Assembly: GCA_041748175.1 (NCBI GenBank)
Contig: JBGTDU010000156.1
Location: forward strand, 1 to 32,535
DNA from: JAHEJB01 sp041748175
GTDB lineage: Bacteria; Bacteroidota; Rhodothermia; Rhodothermales; Rubricoccaceae
Length of the DNA: 32,535 bases
Reading direction: 5' to 3'
Position 1 is the stretch's first letter. Each line of letters starts with the position of its first letter. Shown in pieces: positions 8,860 through 17,259 of this stretch. The notes under the pieces were generated by a model that worked only from the letters and a program-made list of their open reading frames with translations, was not told the origin of the DNA and did not search any database. The translations under genes and the position numbers were made by a program.

Positions 8860-9860
8860 TGAAGTTCCGCCAGTTGTCTCGCGAAGGATTCGCCGTCGCC
8901 GTTCACAACCTGTAATCTTGGAAGAGCGAAGCGGTTGGCGCCACGTGATATGCGACCCGGATCGGTTGTAAAGGCACTGTCGAAACCGACCTCCTGTGCA
9001 AGGCGGGACGTCACGTTATCAACTCTTCCATACGGATAGGCAAACGCAAGGACGGCCCGGTCGAATAACGACTCCAGGCGCTTTTTGCAGTCCACGAGTT
9101 CTCGACGCTGACCTGCCTCCGCGAGATCGGGAAGCGAGGGATGCGACGCCGTATGGGCACCGATCTCGATCAACTCCGAGCGACCCAGCCGAGTAGCCTC
9201 GTCTTCCGTCAAGGTTCGGGCCTGGCTGCTAGCACCATCTTTTCTCCCGAGTGCCTCTCGGAGCTCAGCGAGCAGCTCTTCTTGTCTATTCGACTCAAGT
9301 TGAATCATCAAACTCCACAAGTGCATATAGGCCCGGCGACGTTCAGTTGAGGGCGGGTCGGTCGCGCGCCACAAATCGGGGATGCTCTGCGGGAGTGGGG
9401 AGCCGGTAAAGCGCCATACATAATCGGCCTCGGCATACGTCATTCGTAGCTCTGGCGGCATTTCGACGGGCTGGAGCAGGAGTGCATCTAGCTCATCCCA
9501 CCAAAATGTGCACCCACCAAGCCGATTGGTAACCAGAAAAACCGTCGCGGGCAAAGCCAATCGCTCCAAAACCGGAAGGCCCAGGTGCAGGTTGTCGGCG
9601 TACCCATCGTCGAAGGTGATTGCGAATCCGGACTCAGGTTTTCGCCGTGCCTCCAGGCACCCGACGAGATCACGCACGGGCAGTACCGTACCCAGTTGGC
9701 CGAGCACGTCCATGTGCTCCGCAAAGTTTGCAGGAGAGACAGAAAGATCCCAGGGATCTAAGGAGGGCTCTGCGATTCGGTGGTACATCAGCACGGTGAG
9801 CCCACGCGATTGGGACGACCCAAACGATGCCAAACGGCGGCCGAGTGCTTTGAAGGTCAT
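8856..9860 (-). CDS. NodB-type polysaccharide deacetylase (CE4 family)
   Basis: A 334-residue protein with CE4 motifs: 'LMYHRI' (24-29), 'TFDDGYADN' (82-90, catalytic and metal Asp84/Asp85), 'GAHTASHPSL' (metal His236/His240) and 'FAYPYG' (273-278). The family removes N-acetyl groups from amino sugars in polysaccharides. No signal peptide is visible, so it probably acts on a cytoplasmic or membrane-face precursor. A long insertion between motifs 1 and 2 (about 110-225) carries 'WWDELDALLL', seen in deacetylases encoded in exopolysaccharide clusters. It overlaps both neighbours by 4 bases, indicating coupled translation within the glycan operon. Its presence suggests the glycan contains an N-acetylated sugar. 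Confidence 0.9.
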   Translation of the reverse strand: MTFKALGRRLASFGSSQSRGLTVLMYHRIAEPSLDPWDLSVSPANFAEHMDVLGQLGTVLPVRDLVGCLEARRKPESGFAITFDDGYADNLHLGLPVLERLALPATVFLVTNRLGGCTFWWDELDALLLQPVEMPPELRMTYAEADYVWRFTGSPLPQSIPDLWRATDPPSTERRRAYMHLWSLMIQLESNRQEELLAELREALGRKDGASSQARTLTEDEATRLGRSELIEIGAHTASHPSLPDLAEAGQRRELVDCKKRLESLFDRAVLAFAYPYGRVDNVTSRLAQEVGFDSAFTTDPGRISRGANRFALPRLQVVNGDGESFARQLAELH

Positions 9861-11467
9861 GCGGCCTCCGGCCTGACGGCGCGAGCCGTAACAAGCAGTG
9901 GATAAAGCGGATCGTTGTACGCCAGCTCGCTGGCCTCCAACTCTTCGGCCGCTATGCCTTGCAGGAATGCGATCGCGGAGAGCACGTTGCCATGCGAGAC
10001 GACCTCGACGTTGTCCTCAGGAAATTGCCGACGCAACAGAAGGCCGAGCGATCGACAAGTGAAGCTCCAGCACCAGGGTTCTCCCCACTCGCCATCCTCG
10101 AGCTGGCTTATTCCCGGCACGGTTACGAGTAGTACGCCCCCGGGCTTCAGTATTCGGAACAGCGTGGCGGCAGCTTTTTCAAGCTCAAAGATGAGGTGAA
10201 GCGTTTGGGTGAGAACGACGGCATCGAATGCCTCGGTGGGCAAGTCGTTGGCACCGGCAAGATCTCCGACGAACGATGCACTCGGGTTGCCGGGTTTGAC
10301 ATGAAGAACATCTGCCCGACTGACCTGAGCGCCGCCAAACCTCCGCGTGTATTCGTCCCCTCCCACCTCCAGCACCCTGCCCTGAACGTCGCTGGCATGC
10401 TGCGTCAGGAACTGCTCCATGTAGTGCCGATCTATCGGCCTCCCCCTATCAAATCCGAAGACGCTGCTCACAGGTTTGAGTCGCCGCAAATCACCGAAGG
10501 AGAGTTTCCCAGGCGCTGGGAGTTTCGATTCGTCGACAAAACTGCGTGAATTAACTGGCATTCCGAGTTGTGATGCACGCCGAATTCGCGCAAGCACGCC
10601 TCGAATCCGACTTCGTATTGACGCCACATCCAGCTCTCGATACTGCGACCCGCTTCCAGGCTGCACATTCGGCGCGATCTCTTCTGCCATCAGGTCCAGA
10701 TAGTATCGGCTCCAGTTCACCAGCCCTTCCCGGTACGCGGCGAAGGCCCTTGGGTCTAACTGCGCCGCCGTCTTATGGCGACCAAGAACATCCAGAACCG
10801 TCCGCAACATAAAGGCATGATCCGAAGACATATTCGCGTCATGCATCCTGTATTCTGCCGACACCTCATCGTGCGCGTGTATCGGGAATTTGGACGCAAG
10901 CCTGAGGTAGATGTCGTAGTCCTCGCACGCCCGCAGTGAGCTGTCGAAGCCGCCGGCTTCCGTCAATACGTCCCGGCGATAGAGTGCTGCCGCGTGCATC
11001 CCCACCAGGTTGCCCTTCAATAGAGATCCGAAAGGATCGGTGCCAATACTTGCCGACTGCGGAGGGCCGACTGGTCTCCGCTCCGCATCGACGCGAATGT
11101 GGGCGCCGAAGACGAACGCGCTCTTGGGATGCTCTGCGAAACAGTCCAGTCCATGTTCGATTGCCCTTGGGCGGAGAACGTCGTCTGCGTCCAGAAAGAG
11201 GATGAACGCCCCGCTGGCTTCGTGGAGGCCAGCGTTGCGAGCGGCGGAGAGTCCCGAATTGGATTGTTCGAGGCGCTTGATTTCAGCGTAGCGACGCATC
11301 ACCGTCGCCGTCTCATCGGTCGAGCCATCATTCACCACAATAATTTCGACCGGGGCATGGCTCTGGCTGAGGGCACTATCGATGGCGTCCGGCAGATACC
11401 GTGCTTGATTGAAGCACGGAATAACCACCGACACCAGCGTCGGATTAAGCGGTGGAGTGTTGGGCAT
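9857..11467 (-). CDS. Bifunctional GT2 glycosyltransferase - SAM methyltransferase fusion
   Basis: A 536-residue two-domain protein. The N-terminal GT2 domain (about 1-240) has 'VVIPCFNQARYLPDAI', 'VVNDGSTDETA', 'SAARNAG' and 'LFLDADDVLRP'. A linker of about 100 residues follows. The C-terminal class I methyltransferase begins at 'VLEVGGDEYTRRFGG' (about 363) and has 'FDAVVLTQTLHLI' and 'ILKPGGVLLVTVPG'. The methyltransferase half resembles those in surface-glycan clusters that modify or cap chains. An inferred role is addition of a sugar and its O-methylation, perhaps chain termination. The start overlaps the upstream GT2 gene by 23 bases and the stop overlaps the deacetylase by 4. No frameshift separates the domains, so the fusion is real in this sequence. 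Confidence 0.88.
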   Translation of the reverse strand: MPNTPPLNPTLVSVVIPCFNQARYLPDAIDSALSQSHAPVEIIVVNDGSTDETATVMRRYAEIKRLEQSNSGLSAARNAGLHEASGAFILFLDADDVLRPRAIEHGLDCFAEHPKSAFVFGAHIRVDAERRPVGPPQSASIGTDPFGSLLKGNLVGMHAAALYRRDVLTEAGGFDSSLRACEDYDIYLRLASKFPIHAHDEVSAEYRMHDANMSSDHAFMLRTVLDVLGRHKTAAQLDPRAFAAYREGLVNWSRYYLDLMAEEIAPNVQPGSGSQYRELDVASIRSRIRGVLARIRRASQLGMPVNSRSFVDESKLPAPGKLSFGDLRRLKPVSSVFGFDRGRPIDRHYMEQFLTQHASDVQGRVLEVGGDEYTRRFGGAQVSRADVLHVKPGNPSASFVGDLAGANDLPTEAFDAVVLTQTLHLIFELEKAAATLFRILKPGGVLLVTVPGISQLEDGEWGEPWCWSFTCRSLGLLLRRQFPEDNVEVVSHGNVLSAIAFLQGIAAEELEASELAYNDPLYPLLVTARAVRPEAA

Positions 11468-12800
11468 GGGTTGAGGCGGGAGCCGTCACCTGCGTCGCGC
11501 TTGCGGCCAGAGCATCAGCCGGTATCGAGCGATGGCGAAGGAAAAATGCAATACCCGAGAGATATCCTCGGCACTGGACAATCAGGTTTGTTGATTGGGA
11601 ATCGGCTTTCCCAAGAAGCCGTCGTCCAAACATCCTGGCATAGTGGTGCGGAAGTGTTATTAAGAGCCGCCGGATATCCCCTCGACAACGGTACTTCTGG
11701 TGCTGGATGAGAAGCGCGGCAACGTGACCACGTATGTAATTGAAGAGTTGATGCTCTAACCCCTCCATGGTGGGACGGTGCGCGTGAAAGACGACCGCGC
11801 CTGGTTCATAAACACACACGCCCCCCTCGGCCAGGATTCGGAACCAGTACTCGGAGTCTCCGCTGCATCCAGCAGCGCCCACGTCCAGACGTTCGTCGAA
11901 GTATCCGAATCGCGCGAAGGCCGAGCGTCGAAAAGCCATGTTAGCGCCGGCGCCGATATCCCAGACAGGAACCCCACGGTCGCGGGTACTGGCGAAGAAC
12001 GCGGAGCCAAACACCTTCCGCGAAAAACCGCGATTAAACGTCCATTCGGTTTCGAACAGAATCTGCGATTCAGTTTCGAGTAACTGCGGTAACACGAGAC
12101 CGGTAACCGCCTGGACCCTGGAATCCAGGAAACTATTTCTGATTCGTCGAAGCCAGCAGGGGTGAATTCGCACGTCGTCGTCTACAAAGGCGACTATCGA
12201 GCCGGTGCTCTCGCGTACCGCTCGGTTGCGCGCCACGTCGAGGCCGGGACGAGGTTCGTGCACGTAGCGAACCCCGGGACATCCGCTAGCCAATTTCCGC
12301 GTCTGATCGGTTGTTGGTGCGTTGTCCACAACGATGATCTCTGCCGCTTTCTCATCGAGCGTGCGGAGCGACAACAGGCATTGTTCGAGATACTCAGGAC
12401 GATCACGCGTGCAAATGACGATGCTTATTGTCTCTCGCCTCTGCTCCTTGCCAACTTCTTCTGCTTGCGCCAGGCTCGCTTCGAGGGGCCGGGATAGCTG
12501 CGCGATTTCGACTGCGTTGAGGGTCGGGGCAGTGGCATCGCTGATCGAGCCGGGCGGCATCGCGCTTGAAAAGGACGCACCGAATAACCGCGTTCCCACA
12601 GCATCAACTGCGATGCTGGATGCCAGGTTCAATAGCGTGGCGCTCGACATCGGGAGCTCCTCTGCTCGAACGTAACAATCTCCGAGCGGCAATTCGTCGT
12701 ACCAGAACACGAGGTAGTAGCCTCGCCCATCGGCAACCTCAAGCGGGGCAACGACGCCGCTCAGATCCACGTGACGACTTGCCCAGGCGGCGTTTTTCAC
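11445..12800 (-). CDS. GT2-family glycosyltransferase with extra N-terminal domain
   Basis: A 451-residue protein. Residues 1-120 form a small non-catalytic domain ('GRGYYLVFWYDELPLGD'). The GT2 core follows: 'SIVICTRDRPEYLEQCL', 'IIVVDNAPTTDQT', 'LDVARNRAV', 'VAFVDDDVRIHP', and the acceptor-side motifs 'GAGANMAFRRSAF' and 'GDSEYWFRIL'. The basic C-terminal tail has 'HHYARMFGRRLLG'. It is a relative of the next upstream gene (12797-14032): both share the order small N-terminal domain, 'VICTRDR', 'VVDNA', 'DDDV', 'GAGANM'. This suggests an old duplication. It overlaps that gene by 4 bases and the GT2-methyltransferase gene by 23. Confidence 0.87.
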   Translation of the reverse strand: MKNAAWASRHVDLSGVVAPLEVADGRGYYLVFWYDELPLGDCYVRAEELPMSSATLLNLASSIAVDAVGTRLFGASFSSAMPPGSISDATAPTLNAVEIAQLSRPLEASLAQAEEVGKEQRRETISIVICTRDRPEYLEQCLLSLRTLDEKAAEIIVVDNAPTTDQTRKLASGCPGVRYVHEPRPGLDVARNRAVRESTGSIVAFVDDDVRIHPCWLRRIRNSFLDSRVQAVTGLVLPQLLETESQILFETEWTFNRGFSRKVFGSAFFASTRDRGVPVWDIGAGANMAFRRSAFARFGYFDERLDVGAAGCSGDSEYWFRILAEGGVCVYEPGAVVFHAHRPTMEGLEHQLFNYIRGHVAALLIQHQKYRCRGDIRRLLITLPHHYARMFGRRLLGKADSQSTNLIVQCRGYLSGIAFFLRHRSIPADALAASATQVTAPASTHAQHSTA

Positions 12801-14032
12801 GTCATCGAGCTCCGACGACGCTCCATCCGACGAACGGAACGGTTATAGGCTCCGAGTAGACCTACCACTCCGCCCCAGACTTCACGCGACACGTAACGAA
12901 GCTCGCCAAGGTCAGTCGTTCGAATAGATTTGATCAATCGCTTTGCTTGATAGGAGATCCACAAGCGCACCGCCAGGCGTAGCCCCTTTCGGTTTTCCGG
13001 ATCGACGGCATAGGATTTTGAGACAAATGCCATGTAGCCTTTCCCCCAACTTTCGTATTGAGCTCGAAGAGACTTATCTGTAGTTCTGTGAAAGTGAAAC
13101 ACCAACATACGTGGCTCAAACACGAGCGGTAGTCCGGCCCGGATCACCCTGTAAAACATATCGAGGTCCCCGCCGCCAGCGAGAGGAGCGCCTGTATCCA
13201 GCGCCTCATCGAATCCGCCCAACTGCAGGATGGCCGACCGGTTCAACGTCATATTGGCGCCGGCGCCGAAACGGCCCGCCTGTGCCGGATATCCCGGATC
13301 TCCGGTGCGCTGCCGCCCATAGCGCGCCTTTTCGAAGCCGGTTCCGAATGCCAGCCTGAACCCGCCACGCCTCTCGAACGCTTCCTGCGCGAAAGTGGAC
13401 AACTCCAGGGGCAAAATCAAACCGGTAAAAACGGCTGCATCCGGATTCTCCGAATAAGCCTCTTCAAAGCCGAGGAGCCAGCCTTGGTCTGCGACCACAT
13501 CGTCGTCCAGCAAGGCCACGAGGTCCCCGGAAGCCTCTTGAAGACCTCGATTACGCGCCGTATCGAGACCAGGTACAGGCTCATGCACGTAGCGGACGCT
13601 CTGGAATTCGGCGACTACGTTGCGCGTCGAATCGTCCGCGGTGGCGTTGTCCACCACCAGGATCTCAAATTCGGGGCAGGACAAGGGGCGTTGCATGCTC
13701 TGTATCGACCGCAAACATCGCGCAAGCAAGTCAGCCCTGTCGCGCGTACAAATGACTACCGATAGCGATGGAAATGGCTTGTACTCGGCCACCGGTGCGA
13801 TTTCCTCCCGGATGCTGTCGCGCAAAAGAACGCCTCGCGCGTGCCGAAGGGTACGCGCATCGAAATAAGCGGGAGTCAAGGTCCGGTTGGTTAGCGTGGC
13901 CGCATCCTCCATCCAGAAAGCCAACGGGCGCCTCTTCCTCCGGAGCAGCACCGCGACGCCGTCGGTCTCGTCGTCGAGGATAACCTCCGGGAAAGGCTCT
14001 GTAACTTCTATGTCAAGAATGACAGATGGCAT
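12797..14032 (-). CDS. GT2-family glycosyltransferase (paralogue of its downstream neighbour)
   Basis: A 411-residue GT2 enzyme with an N-terminal accessory domain (about 1-85, including 'LRRKRRPLAFWMED'). The catalytic core has 'SVVICTRDRADLLARCL', 'FEILVVDNATADD', 'LDTARNRGL', 'VALLDDDVVADQGW', 'GAGANMTLNRSA' and 'GGDLDMFYRV'. The basic C-terminus ends in 'RRMERRRS', as is common for membrane-associated transferases. ATG 14032 lies 5 bases past the ABC-exporter stop at 14038. It probably acts on the same lipid-linked glycan as its neighbours; the sugar is unknown. Confidence 0.88.
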   Translation of the reverse strand: MPSVILDIEVTEPFPEVILDDETDGVAVLLRRKRRPLAFWMEDAATLTNRTLTPAYFDARTLRHARGVLLRDSIREEIAPVAEYKPFPSLSVVICTRDRADLLARCLRSIQSMQRPLSCPEFEILVVDNATADDSTRNVVAEFQSVRYVHEPVPGLDTARNRGLQEASGDLVALLDDDVVADQGWLLGFEEAYSENPDAAVFTGLILPLELSTFAQEAFERRGGFRLAFGTGFEKARYGRQRTGDPGYPAQAGRFGAGANMTLNRSAILQLGGFDEALDTGAPLAGGGDLDMFYRVIRAGLPLVFEPRMLVFHFHRTTDKSLRAQYESWGKGYMAFVSKSYAVDPENRKGLRLAVRLWISYQAKRLIKSIRTTDLGELRYVSREVWGGVVGLLGAYNRSVRRMERRRSSMT

Positions 14033-14037
14033 AACAG

Positions 14038-15870
14038 TCAGCGTAATACTTCGGCGTAATACTCACTTCGATTGAGCTCCGCAAATAAATCGTCGCGTGC
14101 AAGCAACTCATCCCGCGTACCCTGGTCGCGGACCCGGCCTCCGTCAAGCACGACAATCTGGTCTGCCCTCTCGATAGTCGACATCCGGTGCGCCACAACA
14201 ATAATTGTTCTCCCATCCCGCAATCGGTCCAGAGATTCATTGATCAGGCGCTCCGAGATGGCGTCCACGGCGTTCGTCGCCTCATCCATAATCAACAGAC
14301 GAGGGTTTCGGACCAGCGCACGCGCGAGTGCCACACGTTGCCTTTGTCCGCCCGAAAGTGAAGTTGCTCCCGACCCAAGAAGCGTCTCATAGCCGTCCTC
14401 GAGCCCCATGATGAAGCTATTTATATCGGCGAGCTTCGCGGCTTCGCTGACTTCCTCGTCCGAGGCATCGAGACGGCCATATGCAATGTTGTCCCAAATG
14501 GATGCATTGAAGATGTGTACATCCTGACTCACGAGCCCGACCCGTTGCCGCCACGATTCCAGATTCAGTGAAGATAATGGTACGTCGTCTATAAGGATGT
14601 TTCCCGACGTTGGGTCATACAAACGCAACAGCAAATTTATCAGGGTGGATTTGCCACTTCCCGACCGACCCACGATCGCCGTGGTCTTGCCCTTCGGGAT
14701 GACAAGGTTGATTTCTTCCAGTACGTCGCCCCACTCGGGTGCATAGTGAAAAGAGACGTTGTTGAGGCTGATTCCATCAAGCATATCGGCATGCAGGACG
14801 TCGCCCGATGCGAGGAAGTTTTCAGGAGGAAGGTTGAGGACCTCCGTGACCGCCTCTACCGCAGGCGCGAGCGCAGCAAGACCCAGGCGCGTTTCGTCAA
14901 GGGCCTGGATTTTTGGCTGGAGCCTGTAGAGCACGAAGGTGAACACAAGCAGCGTGGCCAGATCGGCGGACCCCGAGCTAAATACGAGTAGGGCAACAAG
15001 CACACTTGCCGTCAAAACCTCGTAAATCGGGCCGAGCGCGCCCGATATTAGACTCAGGCGGAAGAACACGCGACTCACCCGAAGCGAGGGTTCTGCAAAT
15101 CGATCCGTTTCATACGCCTCACGCCCGAACGCGCGAATCGTCTTCATCGCCTCGAAGCTCTCAAGCATCCTCGCGGCCAGCGACGAGTTTGCGCGTCGGC
15201 TCATCACGCCCAGTCGCTCCACCGGCCTCCGGAGCACTCGAACAAGCATCGATATTGCAAGCATCGCCGCCCCAACAAGCAGGGTGAGGGGCCAGGATAT
15301 GAGGAGAAGGATTGCGACATACACCGCCGTTGTAAAGAGAGTAATGACTCCCCAGACCACCGTCTTGAGTGCGTCGCACGTTCGCCACGTCTCCGTCGAA
15401 AGCGTGTTGAAAAGATCCCCCCGCTCATTGCGTTCAAGGAATGCGTATTTGACCCTGAGCAACGCACCAAAAACATCGCTTCGGAGCTTGTGGCCAAATC
15501 TTGCGTCGAGCAGGGCGAAGAGGGCACCGTATGCGTAGCCGAGTGCCGCCTTGATACAAAGGCTTCCGAGTATAAATCCACCGACAATCAGAAGGCGGTC
15601 GTCGGTCGGGAACCCGGAGAAAAGGCGGTGGAGAGCTCCCTGAAACCCGCTGGCAGGCGCCTCTCCTCCGGTGCCGTCAACCATGAGCTGAAGGAATGGG
15701 ATGAAGAAACTTATGCCGACACCTTCGGCGACGGAAGACAGTACGCCGGCACCAATCGCCACGAAGACGATGAGCCGTTCCTCACGCAAGATTGCGAGGA
15801 GTTGTCTGACCAAGCGAATGAGATTTACCGGGCTTCCCGATTCGCCGTCATGCAAGCTGGCTATCTTCAT
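14038..15870 (-). CDS. ABC exporter, fused membrane and ATPase domains (MsbA/PglK-like flippase)
   Basis: A type IV ABC exporter half-transporter of about 610 residues: six membrane helices (about 20-320), then a nucleotide-binding domain. That domain shows Walker A 'GRSGSGKST' (about 398), Q-loop 'LVSQDVHIF', signature 'LSGGQRQRVALARAL' (about 502), Walker B 'RLLIMDEATNAVD' and H-loop 'VAHRMST'. The D-loop reads NAVD instead of the common SALD. I use ATG 15870, one base after the stop of the upstream gene; an ATG at 15903 gives 11 more residues and a 32-base overlap. Its position among glycosyltransferases suggests it flips the lipid-linked oligosaccharide, as PglK does. A general lipid exporter role (MsbA) is the alternative. 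Confidence 0.9.
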   Translation of the reverse strand: MKIASLHDGESGSPVNLIRLVRQLLAILREERLIVFVAIGAGVLSSVAEGVGISFFIPFLQLMVDGTGGEAPASGFQGALHRLFSGFPTDDRLLIVGGFILGSLCIKAALGYAYGALFALLDARFGHKLRSDVFGALLRVKYAFLERNERGDLFNTLSTETWRTCDALKTVVWGVITLFTTAVYVAILLLISWPLTLLVGAAMLAISMLVRVLRRPVERLGVMSRRANSSLAARMLESFEAMKTIRAFGREAYETDRFAEPSLRVSRVFFRLSLISGALGPIYEVLTASVLVALLVFSSGSADLATLLVFTFVLYRLQPKIQALDETRLGLAALAPAVEAVTEVLNLPPENFLASGDVLHADMLDGISLNNVSFHYAPEWGDVLEEINLVIPKGKTTAIVGRSGSGKSTLINLLLRLYDPTSGNILIDDVPLSSLNLESWRQRVGLVSQDVHIFNASIWDNIAYGRLDASDEEVSEAAKLADINSFIMGLEDGYETLLGSGATSLSGGQRQRVALARALVRNPRLLIMDEATNAVDAISERLINESLDRLRDGRTIIVVAHRMSTIERADQIVVLDGGRVRDQGTRDELLARDDLFAELNRSEYYAEVLR

Positions 15871-15871
15871 A

Positions 15872-17056
15872 CTATTCACCGCTGTATTCCAGAAGGCTGT
15901 CACGAACGTCTACGGTGGCACTTTTCTTTTTGGTGGCGGAGAGAGTCCGCAGCCATCTCGAACGCGAAATTCGATCAAAGGGCCGCCATGTTCCCCAAGG
16001 AAGCTGCCCGGGTACAGCGCGCGCTTCCAGCAACTCCCGAGAGAGATCTTCCTGCGTGGGCCCACCTAGACGGCGCTTGAAATCGATCCAATCGCGATGA
16101 TCGGGCCAGATCAGGCGAATGATGGGGTATAGACCCGCATGAATGATACTCCTCCAACCTGATTGCAGCACCCACGGCGCGAGCAACACCGCTGGATCTC
16201 TCACAATAGCTTCGGCAAGCCAGCGAAGAGTTTGGCCCGGGCGGCCGCTCCCACGGGCCACGCCCGCCAGGTATAGCACAAAATTGCTCCGCGACCAGAC
16301 GCGAAGTTCGCCTGGGATCTCTGGGTCTTGGGCACATAAGGTCTCCATGATCAACCTGTGCGAAATCGACATCGCTTTCGTATCAGCGGACATGCTTCCG
16401 TGGACGCCTCGGTATGCGGCATGGTAGCCACGTGCAAGTCCAACTGGGAATCGCGCCGCAACGCGAAGCGTCAAATCCCAATCTTCGCAACCCTGCCCGC
16501 CTCGCGAGCGGAGGCTCGAATCGTATCCACCCACCTGATTGAGAGCGGATCGTCGGAAAAGAGGCACACTGGCATTGCCGACGAAGTTTACATAGAGCAG
16601 AGAGTTGAAGACATCTCCCTCAACGATCCACGCGGAAGCGGCTCCGGTAACAGTTCCACGCTGGTTCATTGCAATCCACCAGCAGTAGACGAAGCCCGGT
16701 GGTGGGCCTTCAGCCTCCATGCGCTCGACCTGCGCAGCAATCTTGTCGGGATACCAGATATCATCGGCATCGAGCGGAGCTACGTATACCCCTGACGAGT
16801 ATTCGATGGCCCGATTTCGCGCCGCGGCGACACCCGCGTTCTTCTGGCGGATCAGTACTACACGCGAATCACGCAGGGCGATGGCGGCCACAAGATCTGC
16901 CGTCTCGTCCGTAGAGCCGTCGTCAACGACGATGACCTCCAGCCTGGCATAGCTCTGGGACAGCGCCGAGTGGATTGCAGCCTCGATGTGCTCCCCTGCA
17001 TTGTGGGCGGGTATGATTACGGAGACGAGGGATGGCGTCTGGAGCTTTCTCTCCAT
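15872..17056 (-). CDS. GT2-family glycosyltransferase (first gene of glycan operon)
   Basis: A 394-residue GT2 enzyme with 'VSVIIPAHNAGEHIEAAI', 'VIVVDDGSTDETADLV', 'GVAAARNRAIE' and 'VAPLDADDIWYPDK' at the N-terminus. A helical, basic C-terminal part includes 'SRSRWLRTLSATKKKSA'. ATG 17056 is preceded on its strand by an AT-rich stretch (17057-17100) and a 203-base divergent gap, so the operon promoter should lie there. It is the first of seven minus-strand genes with very short or negative spacing through 7852. Specificity cannot be read from sequence. Confidence 0.88.
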   Translation of the reverse strand: MERKLQTPSLVSVIIPAHNAGEHIEAAIHSALSQSYARLEVIVVDDGSTDETADLVAAIALRDSRVVLIRQKNAGVAAARNRAIEYSSGVYVAPLDADDIWYPDKIAAQVERMEAEGPPPGFVYCWWIAMNQRGTVTGAASAWIVEGDVFNSLLYVNFVGNASVPLFRRSALNQVGGYDSSLRSRGGQGCEDWDLTLRVAARFPVGLARGYHAAYRGVHGSMSADTKAMSISHRLIMETLCAQDPEIPGELRVWSRSNFVLYLAGVARGSGRPGQTLRWLAEAIVRDPAVLLAPWVLQSGWRSIIHAGLYPIIRLIWPDHRDWIDFKRRLGGPTQEDLSRELLEARAVPGQLPWGTWRPFDRISRSRWLRTLSATKKKSATVDVRDSLLEYSGE

Positions 17057-17113
17057 GAACAGGAATCAACAAAAAAGTGCAACTAAAGCTATTCGTCGCC
17101 ACGATCAATCATC

Positions 17114-17163
17114 CAGAATGCAGCGGTCGCCCGGCAAACGGACTTGCGACACGCGGCATTCTG
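17114..17163. promoter_or_regulatory. Inverted repeat in divergent glycan/lipoprotein control region
   Basis: Perfect 8-base arms cagaatgc (17114-17121) and gcattctg (17156-17163) are separated by 34 bases within the 203-base gap between two divergently read gene sets. They could bind a dimeric regulator or form a leader hairpin for the glycan operon. This is symmetry only; no known operator is recognised. Confidence 0.3.
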
Positions 17164-17182
17164 TAGGAATGATCGCGGCTTC

Positions 17183-17197
17183 CGATTCTGAGAATCG
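17183..17197. promoter_or_regulatory. 15-base perfect palindrome upstream of lipoprotein pair
   Basis: The palindrome cgattctgagaatcg has 7-base arms around a central G and lies 63 bases before the start of the first lipoprotein gene at 17260. Its compact dyad suits a dimeric repressor site. It shares the 'attctg/agaat' core with the inverted repeat at 17114-17163, so one factor might read both. Identity of the factor is unknown. Confidence 0.3.
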
Positions 17198-17259
17198 CAT
17201 ACGCTAATCCCAAAGTAGTATTCTAGACGGTACCTGCCGCAGGCACGAATCAGCCCAAG

